Below are positions 16,706 to 26,845 of a stretch of DNA of 64,000 nucleotides, one piece after another. The stretch lies in NCBI RefSeq assembly GCF_047730065.1, contig NZ_CP159829.1, positions 1,240,001 to 1,304,000 on the forward strand, read 5' to 3'. The position numbers and the translations under genes were made by a program. Position 1 is the stretch's first letter; each line of letters starts with the position of its first letter. The DNA comes from Njordibacter sp028825405 (GTDB lineage: Bacteria; Pseudomonadota; Gammaproteobacteria; Pseudomonadales; Balneatricaceae). Under the pieces are notes generated by a model that was not told where the DNA came from, made no database searches, and was given only the letters and a program-made list of their open reading frames with translations.

Positions 16706-17808
16706 TGGACACGATGGATCAGTATTTACTCAATTTAGGTCTAGATTCTTCACCATCAATCTTGCTGAGTAAAATATTTTTACTGGTATTCGCGGTACTA
16801 CTATTTAATTTTTTGGTGCGTAAGCTATTTTCACAGTTTGCAATAAAACTCAAAAAAACAGAAAACGAATGGGATGACGCACTATTAGATGTTGCTCGTA
16901 AACCCCTAGCTTGGGGTGTTTGGGTAGTCGGTATGGCATGGGTGGTGGGTATTGTTAGCCACGCCTTTGATGCAGATACGCTTAATTTCGTAGCGACCTT
17001 GCGTGATACTTTGTTAATTATGCTGGTCTCTTGGTTTGCCGTGCGTTTGGTCAACGTGGTGGTAGCCATGTTAGCTCGCCCTGGAAAAAATAGAGATGCC
17101 TGGGATAAAACCACAGTAGAGGCCATGGGAAAGTTGGTAAAAGCGGCGGTCATTATTACGGCCATCTTAGCCTTGATGCAACACTTTGGTTTTTCTATTT
17201 CAGGCGTTTTGGCCTTTGGTGGAGTGGGTGGTATCGCCATTGGCTTTGCTGCTAAGGACCTTCTGTCTAACTTTTTTGGTGGTTTAATGATTTATATGGA
17301 TCGCCAGTTTTCAGTGGGTGACTGGATCCGTTCACCTGATAAAGAAATTGAAGGTACGGTAGAGTATATTGGGTGGCGGATCACCCGTATTCGAACCTTT
17401 GACATGCGTCCCTTGTATGTTCCTAACGCAACTTTCGCTAACATTTCAGTAGAAAATCCCTCTCGAATGACGAATCGCCGATTTTATGAGACCTTTGGCC
17501 TGCGCTATCAGGATCAATCCAAAGTTCAGGACATCACGGTGGCAGTGAAAGCAATGTTACTCGCCCATGCCGCTATTGATACCCATCAAACCCTTATGGT
17601 TAATGTGAATACCTATAATGCTCACAGTGTGGATTTTTTTGTATACAGTTTTACCAAGACCACTCAGTGGGCCGAATTCCATGAAATTAAACAGGAGCTA
17701 CTTGGATTAATTGGAGACATTGTTGCGCAAAATGGAGCGGAGTTTGCGTTCCCCACACAAACTATTCAACTGCTGCCGCAACAGGAACCAGGTGCCAACG
17801 GCGTATGA
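16705..17808 (+). CDS. MscS-family mechanosensitive channel
   Basis: 367 residues. Hydrophobic segments at about 20-40, 70-90 and 100-125 precede the pore helix and the MscS core (about 150-190: SGVLAFGGVGGIAIGFAAKDLLSNFFGG), followed by the beta-domain (FSVGDWIRSPDKEIEGTVEYIGWRITRIRTFD) and a C-terminal alpha/beta part. It is an inner-membrane channel that relieves osmotic downshock; with an extra N-terminal helix pair it is of the YbdG/YnaI-size class rather than minimal MscS. It sits between the regulator and the GGCT-like gene with 1-nt and 4-nt overlaps, so all three are co-translated. Confidence 0.9.
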   Translation: MDTMDQYLLNLGLDSSPSILLSKIFLLVFAVLLFNFLVRKLFSQFAIKLKKTENEWDDALLDVARKPLAWGVWVVGMAWVVGIVSHAFDADTLNFVATLRDTLLIMLVSWFAVRLVNVVVAMLARPGKNRDAWDKTTVEAMGKLVKAAVIITAILALMQHFGFSISGVLAFGGVGGIAIGFAAKDLLSNFFGGLMIYMDRQFSVGDWIRSPDKEIEGTVEYIGWRITRIRTFDMRPLYVPNATFANISVENPSRMTNRRFYETFGLRYQDQSKVQDITVAVKAMLLAHAAIDTHQTLMVNVNTYNAHSVDFFVYSFTKTTQWAEFHEIKQELLGLIGDIVAQNGAEFAFPTQTIQLLPQQEPGANGV

Positions 17809-18401
17809 ATAAACAGCACTATATTTTTGGCTACGGTAGTCTAATTAATAGTACTAGTCGACGTTTGACTGGCATTGCGGGTGATTCTCTAGCGGTCCGA
17901 GTTCAAGGGCTCGAGCGCACATGGGTTGGGTGGAAAGATATGGGTATGAGGGCTGTTGCTGCAAGACCTATGCTGGGTGCTTGTTGCAATGGTGTGTTGT
18001 TTGAAGTGCCTGAATCTGAATTAGAAAAGTTTGATGCAAGAGAGCATCACTATATCAGAGTTCAACTAGATCTAGCGCAAGTTGAATACCTAGAGGGCGC
18101 GCAAGCATTGAGTGTCAATGCTCAGGTATGGGTGTATTTATATAACCACCAAGAGCAAGGCTTAATAAGTGCGCCTATCGTCCAATCCTACCTTGATGTC
18201 ATTCTTTTGGGATGTCAGGAAATTAGCCCTCAATTTACATTGGAATTTATCCAATATACGCTTAATTGGGAATACTGGCACAATGATCGTCATCAGCCCG
18301 TTTATCCTCGACCTCAGTCTCACACCGAAGCTGAACAGCTAGACCAGTTAATGGCCCAACAACTGCCTCAAGCCTTCACTCTGAGACGTTTAGCACCGTA
18401 A
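17805..18401 (+). CDS. Gamma-glutamylcyclotransferase-fold protein
   Basis: 198 residues. It opens with YIFGYGSLINSTSR, the GYGSL substrate loop of the GGCT/AIG2-like fold, and has the general acid Glu in a EKFDAREHHY context near residue 85. Members cleave gamma-glutamyl amides to 5-oxoproline or release amines; the precise substrate is not determinable. It overlaps the MscS-type gene by ATGA, and its last 26 bases overlap the convergent csiV. Association with an osmotic channel could point to glutathione or gamma-glutamyl metabolism in osmotic adaptation, which is only inference. Confidence 0.78.
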   Translation: MNKQHYIFGYGSLINSTSRRLTGIAGDSLAVRVQGLERTWVGWKDMGMRAVAARPMLGACCNGVLFEVPESELEKFDAREHHYIRVQLDLAQVEYLEGAQALSVNAQVWVYLYNHQEQGLISAPIVQSYLDVILLGCQEISPQFTLEFIQYTLNWEYWHNDRHQPVYPRPQSHTEAEQLDQLMAQQLPQAFTLRRLAP

Positions 18402-19170
18402 GATCCACCAATGTTCGCGTGTCATCAGGAGTTACCTTTAAAACAATCTCTGCTTCTAGTATCGGCTCTGCTGGCTCATAAGGAATAATTTTAACCAAAA
18501 GTACGAGCTTAGGGTGATCTAAATAATGCAGTTCTTTGCTGCGCATCTTGCGCCTTTGAATCAGACTGTAACGCCTTTCTACGGTGGGTACCCAGCTTCG
18601 CCATGTCGTTAAAGATTTGGTTTGCTCAGGCAGATCACTTTCATCGATCACACTTGGGAATTGGTTTAAATGTAATTGACTATGAACGTGTAAAAACCGT
18701 CCTTTACTGAATCCTAAACTCCCTTCAAGTTGATAGTGTCCCGCCCAAGTATTGCCTTCTTTAATATCGATCCAGTTAATGGCTTTATTACCTTTGAGGA
18801 TTTGGCGCCAGCTTTGATGCATCAAAACTTGATAGCTTTTATTATTATGGAGTGTTTGAACCTCATTGTTGAGCATGCGTTGCTCTGATGGAAGGGCTAT
18901 AAATTCAACATTCTCTAATTCTGTAAAGTCGCTTGTGTCTGGGTCAAAGGGACGCAGAATTTGGCCCTGCGGCCATGCTATGGAGTCTGGCCGTAATGCA
19001 AAGCTTTCCAAAGTTTGAACGTTGGCCCCCCGTTTAGCGATAATGACTTCTATTTGATACCAAGTTTCATCTTTTTCTTCTGCAGTCCAAGCCAATGCTG
19101 ACTGGAGCGTTAAGAGAACGCTCAGCAACATCGTATTGAGTTGCGAATGTGAAAAGGGTCTAGCTTGCAT
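18376..19170 (-). CDS. csiV: CsiV-family peptidoglycan-binding protein
   Basis: 264 residues. A signal peptide (about 1-29, ending ALAWTAEE) is followed by WYQIEVIIAKR, the start motif of the CsiV domain, with PFDP..FTELE..EF and QSWRQ in the middle and a beta-rich C-terminus. In Shewanella CsiV binds peptidoglycan and is needed for growth with some D-amino acids in the medium. It is a periplasmic protein. It starts 2 bases after the mfd stop, an arrangement conserved in pseudomonads. Overlap of 26 bp with the convergent GGCT-like gene shows how tightly packed this region is. Confidence 0.82.
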   Translation of the reverse strand: MQARPFSHSQLNTMLLSVLLTLQSALAWTAEEKDETWYQIEVIIAKRGANVQTLESFALRPDSIAWPQGQILRPFDPDTSDFTELENVEFIALPSEQRMLNNEVQTLHNNKSYQVLMHQSWRQILKGNKAINWIDIKEGNTWAGHYQLEGSLGFSKGRFLHVHSQLHLNQFPSVIDESDLPEQTKSLTTWRSWVPTVERRYSLIQRRKMRSKELHYLDHPKLVLLVKIIPYEPAEPILEAEIVLKVTPDDTRTLVDLTVLNVSE

Positions 19171-19172
19171 GT

Positions 19173-22100
19173 TTAGCTCAATTGTTTAATTAGATCTTCC
19201 ATCCGTTGGAAGCGTGTTTCTATTTTTTCCATGGGTAAAGTAAAACGTAAAACGGTGCCACCTTCAAGTCTAAAATTCTTGGGCTGCATTTGTACGAGTT
19301 TGACTAACACCATGGGGTCTATCTGCGTAGTCTTGGCAAACTCCATGCGCCCACTGCCTGATGATGCTTCAATTCGCTTTACACCCATCGCTTGAGCTTT
19401 TAACTTTAAGCGATTTTGACGGAAAAGGTTTTTTATTTGATCGGGTAGTAGGCCAAAACGGTCAATCATTTCCACTTGTAGTTCTCTTAGTGCACCATCA
19501 TCATCAGCGTTGGCAATGCGCTGATACATGACGAGTCGATTATGCACATCGGGTAGGTAAGTCTCAGGAATAAGGGCGGGCAAATGCAAATTAACTTCGG
19601 TGCCCCGAGATAAGGGTTGGTCTAAATTTGGAGTTTCCCCTTTTTTCATGGCTTCAACGGTTTGGTTAAGCATCTCCATGTATAAACTAAAGCCAATGCC
19701 CTGCATCTGGCCACTTTGCTCTTCACCTAAAAGTTCGCCGGCTCCACGAATTTCTAAGTCATGACTCGCAAGGGTAAAGCCTGCACCAAGGTCAGCAGTG
19801 GCTTCAATGGCTTCGAGACGTTTGATGGCGTCTTTACTGAGTTGTTTTGGATGGGGTGTCATCAAATAAGCATAAGCTTGATGATGAGATCGACCCACAC
19901 GACCCCGTAATTGATGTAGTTGTGCTAAACCAAATTTATCTGCACGTTCAATAATAATTGTATTGGCTGTGGGAATGTCAATGCCAGTTTCAATGATGGT
20001 TGAGCACACGAGAACGTTAGTGCGCTTATGGTAAAAATCACCCATGACCTCTTCTAGCTTGCGCTCACGCATTTGCCCATGAGCTACACTGACCCGTGCC
20101 TCGGGCAAAAGCTGGCGCAATTTTTCAGCACTATGCTCAATAGTTTTAACTTCGTTGTGCAAGTAATAAACCTGTCCACCTCGCAGCAGTTCCCGCAATA
20201 TGGCTTCTTTGATGAGTTTTTTGTCATCTTGACGAACAAACGTCTTGATAGAAATTCGCCTAGCAGGGGGTGTGGCGATAATAGATAAGTCTCTCATGCC
20301 TGCCATGGACATATTTAATGTTCTGGGGATAGGCGTGGCTGTGAGGGTTAAAATATCGACTTCTGAACGTAGCTTTTTAAAGGACTCTTTTTGCTGCACG
20401 CCAAACCTATGTTCTTCATCAATAATAAGCAAACCTAGGCGTTTAAAGTTGAGTTTACCTTGCAGAATTTTATGAGTACCCACCAAAATGTCTAATTTGC
20501 CATCCTCAGCCTCGACCATGGTTTTATTTTGTTCAGCAGGCGTTTGGAAACGTGACATAACTGCCACATTGACAGGCCAATTGGCAAAGCGATCTTGGAG
20601 TGTGTTGTAGTGCTGCTGAGCTAATAGGGTCGTGGGTACTAAAAGCGCCACTTGTTTGCCACCATTGATGGCCATAAATGCGGCTCGCATGGCCACTTCG
20701 GTTTTACCAAAACCTACATCGCCACAAACTAACCTGTCCATAGGTTGATCTGCCATCATGTCACTGAGTACAGACTTAATGGTTTGCTCCTGGTCTGGCG
20801 TTTCCTCATACGGAAAGGCGTCACAAAATGCCTGGTAACTCTCATCTGGTTTTGGAAATGCATATCCATCACGTGCTTCACGAAGCGCATAAATATGCAG
20901 TAATTCAGCTGCTGTATCTTTAATTTTTTCTGCAGCTTTGCGTTTAGCTTTGGTCCACTGCTCGCCACCTAACTTATGTAAAGGCGCATTTTCGCCACCT
21001 GAATAACGTGACAATAGTTCGATGCCAGAAACGGGAACATAAAGCGTGGCCTCATTGGCGTAAAGTAATACTAAAAATTCCGCATCTTGACCATCTATGG
21101 TCAGGCTTTGCAAGCCATTATATCGACCAACACCGTGGTCTTGATGCACCACAGCATTGCCAATGTTCAGTTCAGCTAGATCGTGAATGGCTGTATTAGG
21201 ATTTTCTGTGGCCTTATCTCGGCGTCGGCGTTGGAGTACTTTTTGCCCAAACAGTTGTGCTTCACAGACCACTAAAAGCCGATGCTCAGGTAAGTTCAAG
21301 CCTTGTTCTAAAGGCGCAACACAGATTGCAAACTTGGGTCTGTTAGTCAGAAAGTCAAGCCAATCTTCGGCGTCTTCTGGGGTCTCAGGTAGGGTTTTGA
21401 ATAAGTCCAACAGTGCTTCTTTTCGGCCTGCTGATTCAGCGCAGATCAAAACGCTTTGTTTGTCAGTTTTCAGCAGAGTGGCTAACGCTAGCAAGGGTTT
21501 AGACAATTGGTTGTTAATCGCCACTAAAGGAGACTGAGACCCCCCTAGATTATAGCTGCCTTTATTTTTGTCTGGAGCAGTTAAAGCGCCTTCTTGTAGG
21601 TCAATGATAGGGAATTTATTAAGCCCAGAAAACATTTCATCAGTAAATAAAAATAGTTGTTTTGGTGCTAATAGGGGGCGCTCAATGTCATGGCCATAAT
21701 CATCATATCGCGCTTCAATGTCTTGCCAAAAATGGATGGCTTGAGCTTCAATATCACCTTGCTTAACCACTAAGGTGGATGCAGGTAAATAATCCATCAG
21801 AGTCGACATAGAGTTAAAAAATAGAGGGATGTAATATTCAATCCCGGCTGGAGCATAACCTTGGCTTACATCTTGATAAACGGGGCAGGCTTTTGGGTCT
21901 AGATCAAACTGGCTGGTAAAGCTTTGCCTAAAATGGCTAATGGCGGCTTTTGTTAACGGGAACTCGCGTGCGGGTAATAAATTAAACTCTTTGATAACGG
22001 CTGTAGTGCGTTGACTATCAGCATCAAAATATCGCAAACTTTCAATTTCATCATCAAATAACTCGATGCGCAATGGTGCATGACTGCCCATTGGATAGAG

Positions 22101-22616
22101 GTCAATTAATCCCCCCCTTAAGGCATATTCACCTGCTTGTGATACAGTCTCTGTCAGTAAATAACCGGCTTGATCTAAGCGCTGGCGAAATTGTGTTTGA
22201 GGTAACTCTTGGCCGGTGGATAAGGTAAAGCTATTACCCGCTAGGTAGTTCATTGGAGGAAGACGGTGCAAAAGAGTAGCTACGGGAACAATCACCACTC
22301 CCTGGCTTAAATGGGTGATTTGGTTAAGGGTACTGATACGCTCAGAAACAATGTCGGGGTGGGCTGAAAAGCTATCATAGGGAAGTATTTCCCAATCTGG
22401 CAGCATCAAACAGTCAAGCCCTGTTCCAGTCAGAAAAAAGGTGAGTTCAGCACTGAGTTTGAGTGCGGCATCAGTATCTTTGACTAATGTGAGAATGGGT
22501 CCTTGATGAGATTGAGCCGCTTCAGCAATGGCCAAGGCAGAGGTCGCACCATGGGTTTGGCCCCAATTGGACTTATGACCGATTGTAGAGGGTATATAGG
22601 TAGGTTTTAATAACAC
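19173..22616 (-). CDS. mfd: Transcription-repair coupling factor Mfd
   Basis: 1147 residues, the usual length. UvrB-homology modules (about 1-340) are followed by the RNA polymerase interaction domain near 480-550 (VHQDHGVGRYNGL, ATLYVPVSGIELLSRYSG), the SF2 translocase with Walker A GDVGFGKTE, DEEH box IIDEEHRFG, TATPIPRTL and the motif VI region QLRGRVGRSHHQAYAYL, then the TRCF C-terminal domain. It removes RNA polymerase stalled at lesions and recruits UvrA. The start is GTG 22616 with AGGA seven bases upstream. In Pseudomonas the next gene across the divergent promoter is gap; here a 7-kb catabolic cassette intervenes. Confidence 0.97.
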   Translation of the reverse strand: MLLKPTYIPSTIGHKSNWGQTHGATSALAIAEAAQSHQGPILTLVKDTDAALKLSAELTFFLTGTGLDCLMLPDWEILPYDSFSAHPDIVSERISTLNQITHLSQGVVIVPVATLLHRLPPMNYLAGNSFTLSTGQELPQTQFRQRLDQAGYLLTETVSQAGEYALRGGLIDLYPMGSHAPLRIELFDDEIESLRYFDADSQRTTAVIKEFNLLPAREFPLTKAAISHFRQSFTSQFDLDPKACPVYQDVSQGYAPAGIEYYIPLFFNSMSTLMDYLPASTLVVKQGDIEAQAIHFWQDIEARYDDYGHDIERPLLAPKQLFLFTDEMFSGLNKFPIIDLQEGALTAPDKNKGSYNLGGSQSPLVAINNQLSKPLLALATLLKTDKQSVLICAESAGRKEALLDLFKTLPETPEDAEDWLDFLTNRPKFAICVAPLEQGLNLPEHRLLVVCEAQLFGQKVLQRRRRDKATENPNTAIHDLAELNIGNAVVHQDHGVGRYNGLQSLTIDGQDAEFLVLLYANEATLYVPVSGIELLSRYSGGENAPLHKLGGEQWTKAKRKAAEKIKDTAAELLHIYALREARDGYAFPKPDESYQAFCDAFPYEETPDQEQTIKSVLSDMMADQPMDRLVCGDVGFGKTEVAMRAAFMAINGGKQVALLVPTTLLAQQHYNTLQDRFANWPVNVAVMSRFQTPAEQNKTMVEAEDGKLDILVGTHKILQGKLNFKRLGLLIIDEEHRFGVQQKESFKKLRSEVDILTLTATPIPRTLNMSMAGMRDLSIIATPPARRISIKTFVRQDDKKLIKEAILRELLRGGQVYYLHNEVKTIEHSAEKLRQLLPEARVSVAHGQMRERKLEEVMGDFYHKRTNVLVCSTIIETGIDIPTANTIIIERADKFGLAQLHQLRGRVGRSHHQAYAYLMTPHPKQLSKDAIKRLEAIEATADLGAGFTLASHDLEIRGAGELLGEEQSGQMQGIGFSLYMEMLNQTVEAMKKGETPNLDQPLSRGTEVNLHLPALIPETYLPDVHNRLVMYQRIANADDDGALRELQVEMIDRFGLLPDQIKNLFRQNRLKLKAQAMGVKRIEASSGSGRMEFAKTTQIDPMVLVKLVQMQPKNFRLEGGTVLRFTLPMEKIETRFQRMEDLIKQLS

Positions 22617-22730
22617 TCAAGAGTCCTAAGGCGCTGGCCGTAAAGGCAAAAAATACACAGCATTGTAGTGGCTTACGTTTTAACTTGCATTAAAAGACTG
22701 CAAATGGACTATAAAAAGTGATGTTGTAGG

Positions 22731-23729
22731 TTATTTATCTTGTGGTTGATTATATTGTGCGAACGCTTTGGTATTCTTAGCGTGAATGTAATCAGCTACT
22801 TTTATAGGTGGGTAGTGCGATACATCATTAGCAAATTTTTTGAAGTCACTAGGGTCAATAACGGTGTCGGCATCTGGGTCAAAAAAGATGGGCATAGAAA
22901 AACGTTCGTTACTAGATCGATTAATGACCCGATGCAAGTTTGAAGATAAATACCCATTGGTCCAGCGTTGGAGTAGGTCGCCAATGTTACATACAAATGT
23001 ATTTTCAATAGGTTTTGCTTCAACCCACTCTTGTTGTTTATTGAGCACCTGAAGGCCTCCGTTATCATCTTGATACAACAGCGTTATGACTCCAAAGTCG
23101 GTATGAGGGGCGGCGCCAAAACGTTCTTCATCTTCGTCTTGTTGGGTTGAGCGCGGATAGTACACCAACTGGCTGCGAGCTAATGGGTTAGTATACCTCT
23201 GGTCAAAAAAATCAGAATCTTCTCCTAAACCAATAGCGATTGCTTTAAGTACCTGCCTGCCAAGCGAGCAGGTTGCATTATAATACGCTAGAAGGCCACC
23301 TTGCAGTTCGGGTAGCGAACTGGGCCACAAGTTGTGCGTGATAAGAGGTGTTTGACATCGTTTGGCCCACATTTCATTAGACCAGATTTCTGGGCCGGTA
23401 AAAAATATTTCTTTTAGATCGTGAGTTTTTGCCCCGTCTAATGTGGCCATTTTTGGCCCTAGCCATCCTCTTTGACTAGTATTAACCGACACAATGGTCT
23501 TTTCTTCGTGACTTAAGTGGAAAAAACGTTTGGACGCAGCGAGCGCTGCTTGTATAACTTTTGGGTCAATACCATGATTTTTTATATAAAAAAACCCGGT
23601 GTTTAAAGCTGCCAGCATCAAAGGCTTGGATACTGCTTTAAGGTTGCCTTGTGACATTAGCGGTGCAAAATCGATGACTGGAATATCATCGATTGACATT
23701 GGTTTAGCTTCTGCGAAATCACGATTCAT
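22731..23729 (-). CDS. 2-oxoglutarate/Fe(II)-dependent oxygenase, isopenicillin-N-synthase type
   Basis: 332 residues. DIPVIDFAPL starts the DIOX_N domain; the jelly-roll has the iron triad H209-x-D211 (PHTDFG) and H266 (NLHRVIN), and R276-x-S278 (ERFSM) to hold 2-oxoglutarate. Such enzymes hydroxylate, desaturate or demethylate small molecules. It follows dctM by 30 bases in the TRAP operon, so its substrate is probably the imported compound or its breakdown product. An internal ATG at 23699 (before SIDDIPV) is a possible alternative start. The reaction cannot be predicted from sequence alone. Confidence 0.88.
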   Translation of the reverse strand: MNRDFAEAKPMSIDDIPVIDFAPLMSQGNLKAVSKPLMLAALNTGFFYIKNHGIDPKVIQAALAASKRFFHLSHEEKTIVSVNTSQRGWLGPKMATLDGAKTHDLKEIFFTGPEIWSNEMWAKRCQTPLITHNLWPSSLPELQGGLLAYYNATCSLGRQVLKAIAIGLGEDSDFFDQRYTNPLARSQLVYYPRSTQQDEDEERFGAAPHTDFGVITLLYQDDNGGLQVLNKQQEWVEAKPIENTFVCNIGDLLQRWTNGYLSSNLHRVINRSSNERFSMPIFFDPDADTVIDPSDFKKFANDVSHYPPIKVADYIHAKNTKAFAQYNQPQDK

Positions 23730-23759
23730 TGCTTTTGCTCTTGGGTCTTTTTTGGGGGA

Positions 23760-25064
23760 TTATCGACCCCGTATATTATTAGGCAGCCACGTGGCTAGTT
23801 CAGGCCACATCACTAGAATTACAATCATTAGCGCCATCAGGCCCACCATAGGCAGGGCTGTTTTAGAGATGTAAGAAATTTCATGTTTAGTCATGCCTTG
23901 CAAGACGAACAAATTGAACCCAATTGGTGGGGTTACCTGCGCCATTTCTACGACCACAACAACAAAAATACCAAACCAGATTACGTCAATACCTGCTTGG
24001 CGGATCATTGGTTCAACAATGGCCATAGTGAGCACCACGGATGAAATACCATCTAAAAACATGCCTAATATAATATAAAATACAGTCAATGCCATAATCA
24101 GCACCAAAGGTGACAAGCTCATGCTGTCAATAAAAGCGGCTAATGCCCTTGGGATACCAGTAAACCCCATAGACAGAGACAAAAATGCAGCACCCATGAG
24201 TATCAATGCAATCATTGCTGATGTTCTTGTGGCACCTAGCAGGCTAGCAACAAATGTATCCCAGTTTAGTGAATGCTGAGCTGCGGCTAAAGTTAATGAC
24301 CCTACAACTCCAACAGCAGCGGCTTCTGTAGCTGTAGCGTAACCCAGGTACATGGACCCAATCACTGCAAACACTAGTAAGAGTACAGGAATAAGAAAGC
24401 GACTATTCTTTACCATGTCCACAAATTTCATTGAAGGTTCTGGGTCAGGCCGTTGGCCTTTACTAAAATAGTGCCACAAAACAATGTAGCTCATAAACAA
24501 TCCAGCAAGCACTAGACCTGGAAAAATACCCGCCATAAATAGCTTGGTAATGGATTCATTGATGGTAACACCGTATACAATCAAGGTTAATGAGGGTGGA
24601 ATCATTAAACCCAAAGTTGCAGCGCCTGCTAGGGTGCCAATGATCATATATTCTGGGTAGTTCCTAGCACGAAGTTCTGGGATAGACATTTTTCCAACAG
24701 TGGTCAATGTGGCTGCAGAGGATCCGGACACGGCAGCAAAAATAGTACAGCCCACAATGTTGGTGTGGAGTAAACCACCAGGCAACCAGCTCATCCATGG
24801 CGCTAGCCCTTTGAACATATCTTGGGATAAGCGGGTGCGGAACAATATTTCTCCCATCCAAATAAATAAGGGTAGAGCGGTTAAGGTCCAACTCGAAGCA
24901 CCTGTCCAAATAGTAGTGATCATTGCATCACCTGCAGGGCGCACGGTAAATAATTCCATGCCTACCCAAGCCACACCCATGAGCGCAAGTCCGATCCAAA
25001 CAGAACCGCCTAACAAAGTAAACAAAACCAGCAAAAATATGCCTACTGCGTAGAGCTCATTCAT
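23760..25064 (-). CDS. dctM: TRAP transporter large permease subunit DctM
   Basis: 434 residues from ATG 25064, which overlaps the dctQ stop as ATGA; a longer frame upstream lies inside dctQ and is not used. About 12 hydrophobic segments; TRAP-M motifs GCTIFAAVSGSSAATLTTVG and TLAGAATLGLMIPPS near residues 105-170, GMFLDGISSVVLT and VEMAQVTPPIGFNLFVLQG near the end. It is the sodium-coupled permease that takes the ligand from DctP. The operon order oxidase-dctP-dctQ-dctM-oxygenase suggests one imported substrate. Confidence 0.94.
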   Translation of the reverse strand: MNELYAVGIFLLVLFTLLGGSVWIGLALMGVAWVGMELFTVRPAGDAMITTIWTGASSWTLTALPLFIWMGEILFRTRLSQDMFKGLAPWMSWLPGGLLHTNIVGCTIFAAVSGSSAATLTTVGKMSIPELRARNYPEYMIIGTLAGAATLGLMIPPSLTLIVYGVTINESITKLFMAGIFPGLVLAGLFMSYIVLWHYFSKGQRPDPEPSMKFVDMVKNSRFLIPVLLLVFAVIGSMYLGYATATEAAAVGVVGSLTLAAAQHSLNWDTFVASLLGATRTSAMIALILMGAAFLSLSMGFTGIPRALAAFIDSMSLSPLVLIMALTVFYIILGMFLDGISSVVLTMAIVEPMIRQAGIDVIWFGIFVVVVVEMAQVTPPIGFNLFVLQGMTKHEISYISKTALPMVGLMALMIVILVMWPELATWLPNNIRGR

Positions 25065-25774
25065 TCTATTGACTCCGTTTGTATTTGAGATTCTCTGGTG
25101 ACAAGCAATCTCATTAAATGATCCCATACCGCAATAGCTAATAATACAGAACCAATTGACATGGCAATCTGTGGCAGCCACATAGGGGTATAGATCCAGA
25201 CGTTAGCAGATTGACTCCAAATATCACCCCATGCTGTAGGCCATGAACCAAACATAGAAACAACATTAACCACCCATTGAGGAATTTGATCTTGTCCTTG
25301 AGTTGTGTCGTTGAGCATGGCAGAGAGTTGGTTAGTTTTAATGGCATAACGGGCAAAGTAAGTGGCAATAAATGCGGCAACATACATTGCTAAAGCATCA
25401 AGTCTAAATTTGAGCCAGTCATTCCAATTTAATAGTACTGAAACTCGAATATGAGTACCTGTTGTTAGTGCATAAGCGAGGGCAAAAAAAGAGGTACAGG
25501 CCATTGCGTAACCTGCAAATTCAGTTGACCCTGGAAAGGCAACGTTACTCCATCTAGCGATCATTTGCGCCACAATAAGTATTAAAATCAACACCATAAA
25601 ACAAGAAGCTATCAGTCCAGATAAACGGTATAGCTTATCTAACCAGGGCCAAATAGGGGTGAGCCACGAGCGTAATACCTTGGGCTTTAGCAGAGCAGCA
25701 AGGCAAACGATTGAGGGTAATACGAACAACAAAATCCACAAAGGTACGCCTAAAACAGGTGACCAATCATTCAT
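25061..25774 (-). CDS. dctQ: TRAP transporter small permease subunit DctQ
   Basis: 237 residues from ATG 25774, which has GGAG six bases upstream; a frame extending to 25816 lacks a ribosome site. Hydrophobic helices lie near 10-30, 45-70, 85-110, 120-140 and 205-225; the DctQ-typical region is STEFAGYAMACTSFFALAYALTTGTHIRVSVLL. It is longer than many DctQ proteins (about 160-190 aa) because of a loop of about 60 residues (NQLSAMLNDTTQGQ...) before the last helix, a feature I recall from TRAP systems for larger organic acids. It forms the membrane complex with DctM. Confidence 0.9.
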   Translation of the reverse strand: MNDWSPVLGVPLWILLFVLPSIVCLAALLKPKVLRSWLTPIWPWLDKLYRLSGLIASCFMVLILILIVAQMIARWSNVAFPGSTEFAGYAMACTSFFALAYALTTGTHIRVSVLLNWNDWLKFRLDALAMYVAAFIATYFARYAIKTNQLSAMLNDTTQGQDQIPQWVVNVVSMFGSWPTAWGDIWSQSANVWIYTPMWLPQIAMSIGSVLLAIAVWDHLMRLLVTRESQIQTESIE

Positions 25775-25835
25775 TGTATTCTCCAATAAAAAATGAGCGG
25801 CGGAGGTTCCCGCCACTAGTTTGACTCAATTGGAG

Positions 25836-26810
25836 CTACTGTGCGTTATACGAGTCTAGAATGGCTTGGCCATCACTACCGACGTTAGCTAACCAGTCTG
25901 CTGTCATTTTGACACCAATAGCCTTTAGCTCAGACAAGAATACTGGACTAGCATCTTCAACGCTCATGCCATTAGATGACAGTTGCTCAAAGTACCAATT
26001 GGCAAGCGCTTGTGATTTGGTAGAGCATGCTGCACCCGTTTCATCGGCTGCTTTTTGAACTTGACCTTGAGTGGTGGAATCTAAACCATCCCAAACCCCT
26101 TTATTAACCATCACGTAGTTACGCGGTAACCAAGCGTTAACCTTGTAGTAATGAGACAAGCTTTCCCATACTTTACGATCGTAACCTGTCGAACCTGATG
26201 AAATAAAGGACTCCGCTACGCCAGTTGCCAACGCTTGGCTTAGTTCGGCTGCTTCAATTTGTACTGGAATCATACCTAACTCTTCTGCAAAGGTTGCGGT
26301 TGCAGAGTTGTATGAACGGAATTTAATACCTTGTGTATCGGCACTAGATTTTACTTCTTTCTTAAAATAGAACCCTTGCCCTGGCCATGGACAGGTGTAT
26401 AAAGCCACTAAGTTTTGTGCTGACAAAGCTTTGTTGACATAAGGCTTTGCAGTGGCCCAAAGTTTGTCATTGGCTGCGTAAGTGGTGGCTAAAAATGGTA
26501 TGTTATCCCACCCTAAAATGGGTAATTCGTTTGCATGGGCAGACATAAAACGCTCACCAATAGGGGCTTGGCCTGTTTGTACAGCACGTTTTATTTCACC
26601 ACCTTTAAACAGTGAGCCTCCCGCGTGTATCGTAATGTCTACTTCACCACCGGTGTAGTCTCGCACTTTGTCTGCAAATACTACTCCCATTTCTGAGTGG
26701 AAATTACTTGATGCATAAGCCATAGGCATGTCCCATTGCGCGGCCATTGCTGGCGCAGACATAGCCGCTAATAAGGTGGTGGCTGTGAGTAGTTTTTTAA
26801 TTGAGGTCAT
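25836..26810 (-). CDS. dctP: TRAP transporter solute-binding protein DctP
   Basis: 324 residues. Signal peptide about 1-23 (KKLLTATTLLAAMSAPAMA|AQW), then the DctP fold: SNFHSEMGVVFADKVRDYTGG, HAGGSLFKGGEIKRAVQTGQ, and the ligand-contact arginine region IKFRSYNSATATFAEELGMIPVQI (about 160-185), which usually salt-bridges a carboxylate. A carboxylated ligand is therefore likely. AGGAAACG lies just before the ATG. It is the periplasmic receptor of the cassette and the best handle for identifying the substrate. Confidence 0.93.
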   Translation of the reverse strand: MTSIKKLLTATTLLAAMSAPAMAAQWDMPMAYASSNFHSEMGVVFADKVRDYTGGEVDITIHAGGSLFKGGEIKRAVQTGQAPIGERFMSAHANELPILGWDNIPFLATTYAANDKLWATAKPYVNKALSAQNLVALYTCPWPGQGFYFKKEVKSSADTQGIKFRSYNSATATFAEELGMIPVQIEAAELSQALATGVAESFISSGSTGYDRKVWESLSHYYKVNAWLPRNYVMVNKGVWDGLDSTTQGQVQKAADETGAACSTKSQALANWYFEQLSSNGMSVEDASPVFLSELKAIGVKMTADWLANVGSDGQAILDSYNAQ

Positions 26811-26845
26811 AATACGTTTCCTTTTATTTATTATTATAATGCTTC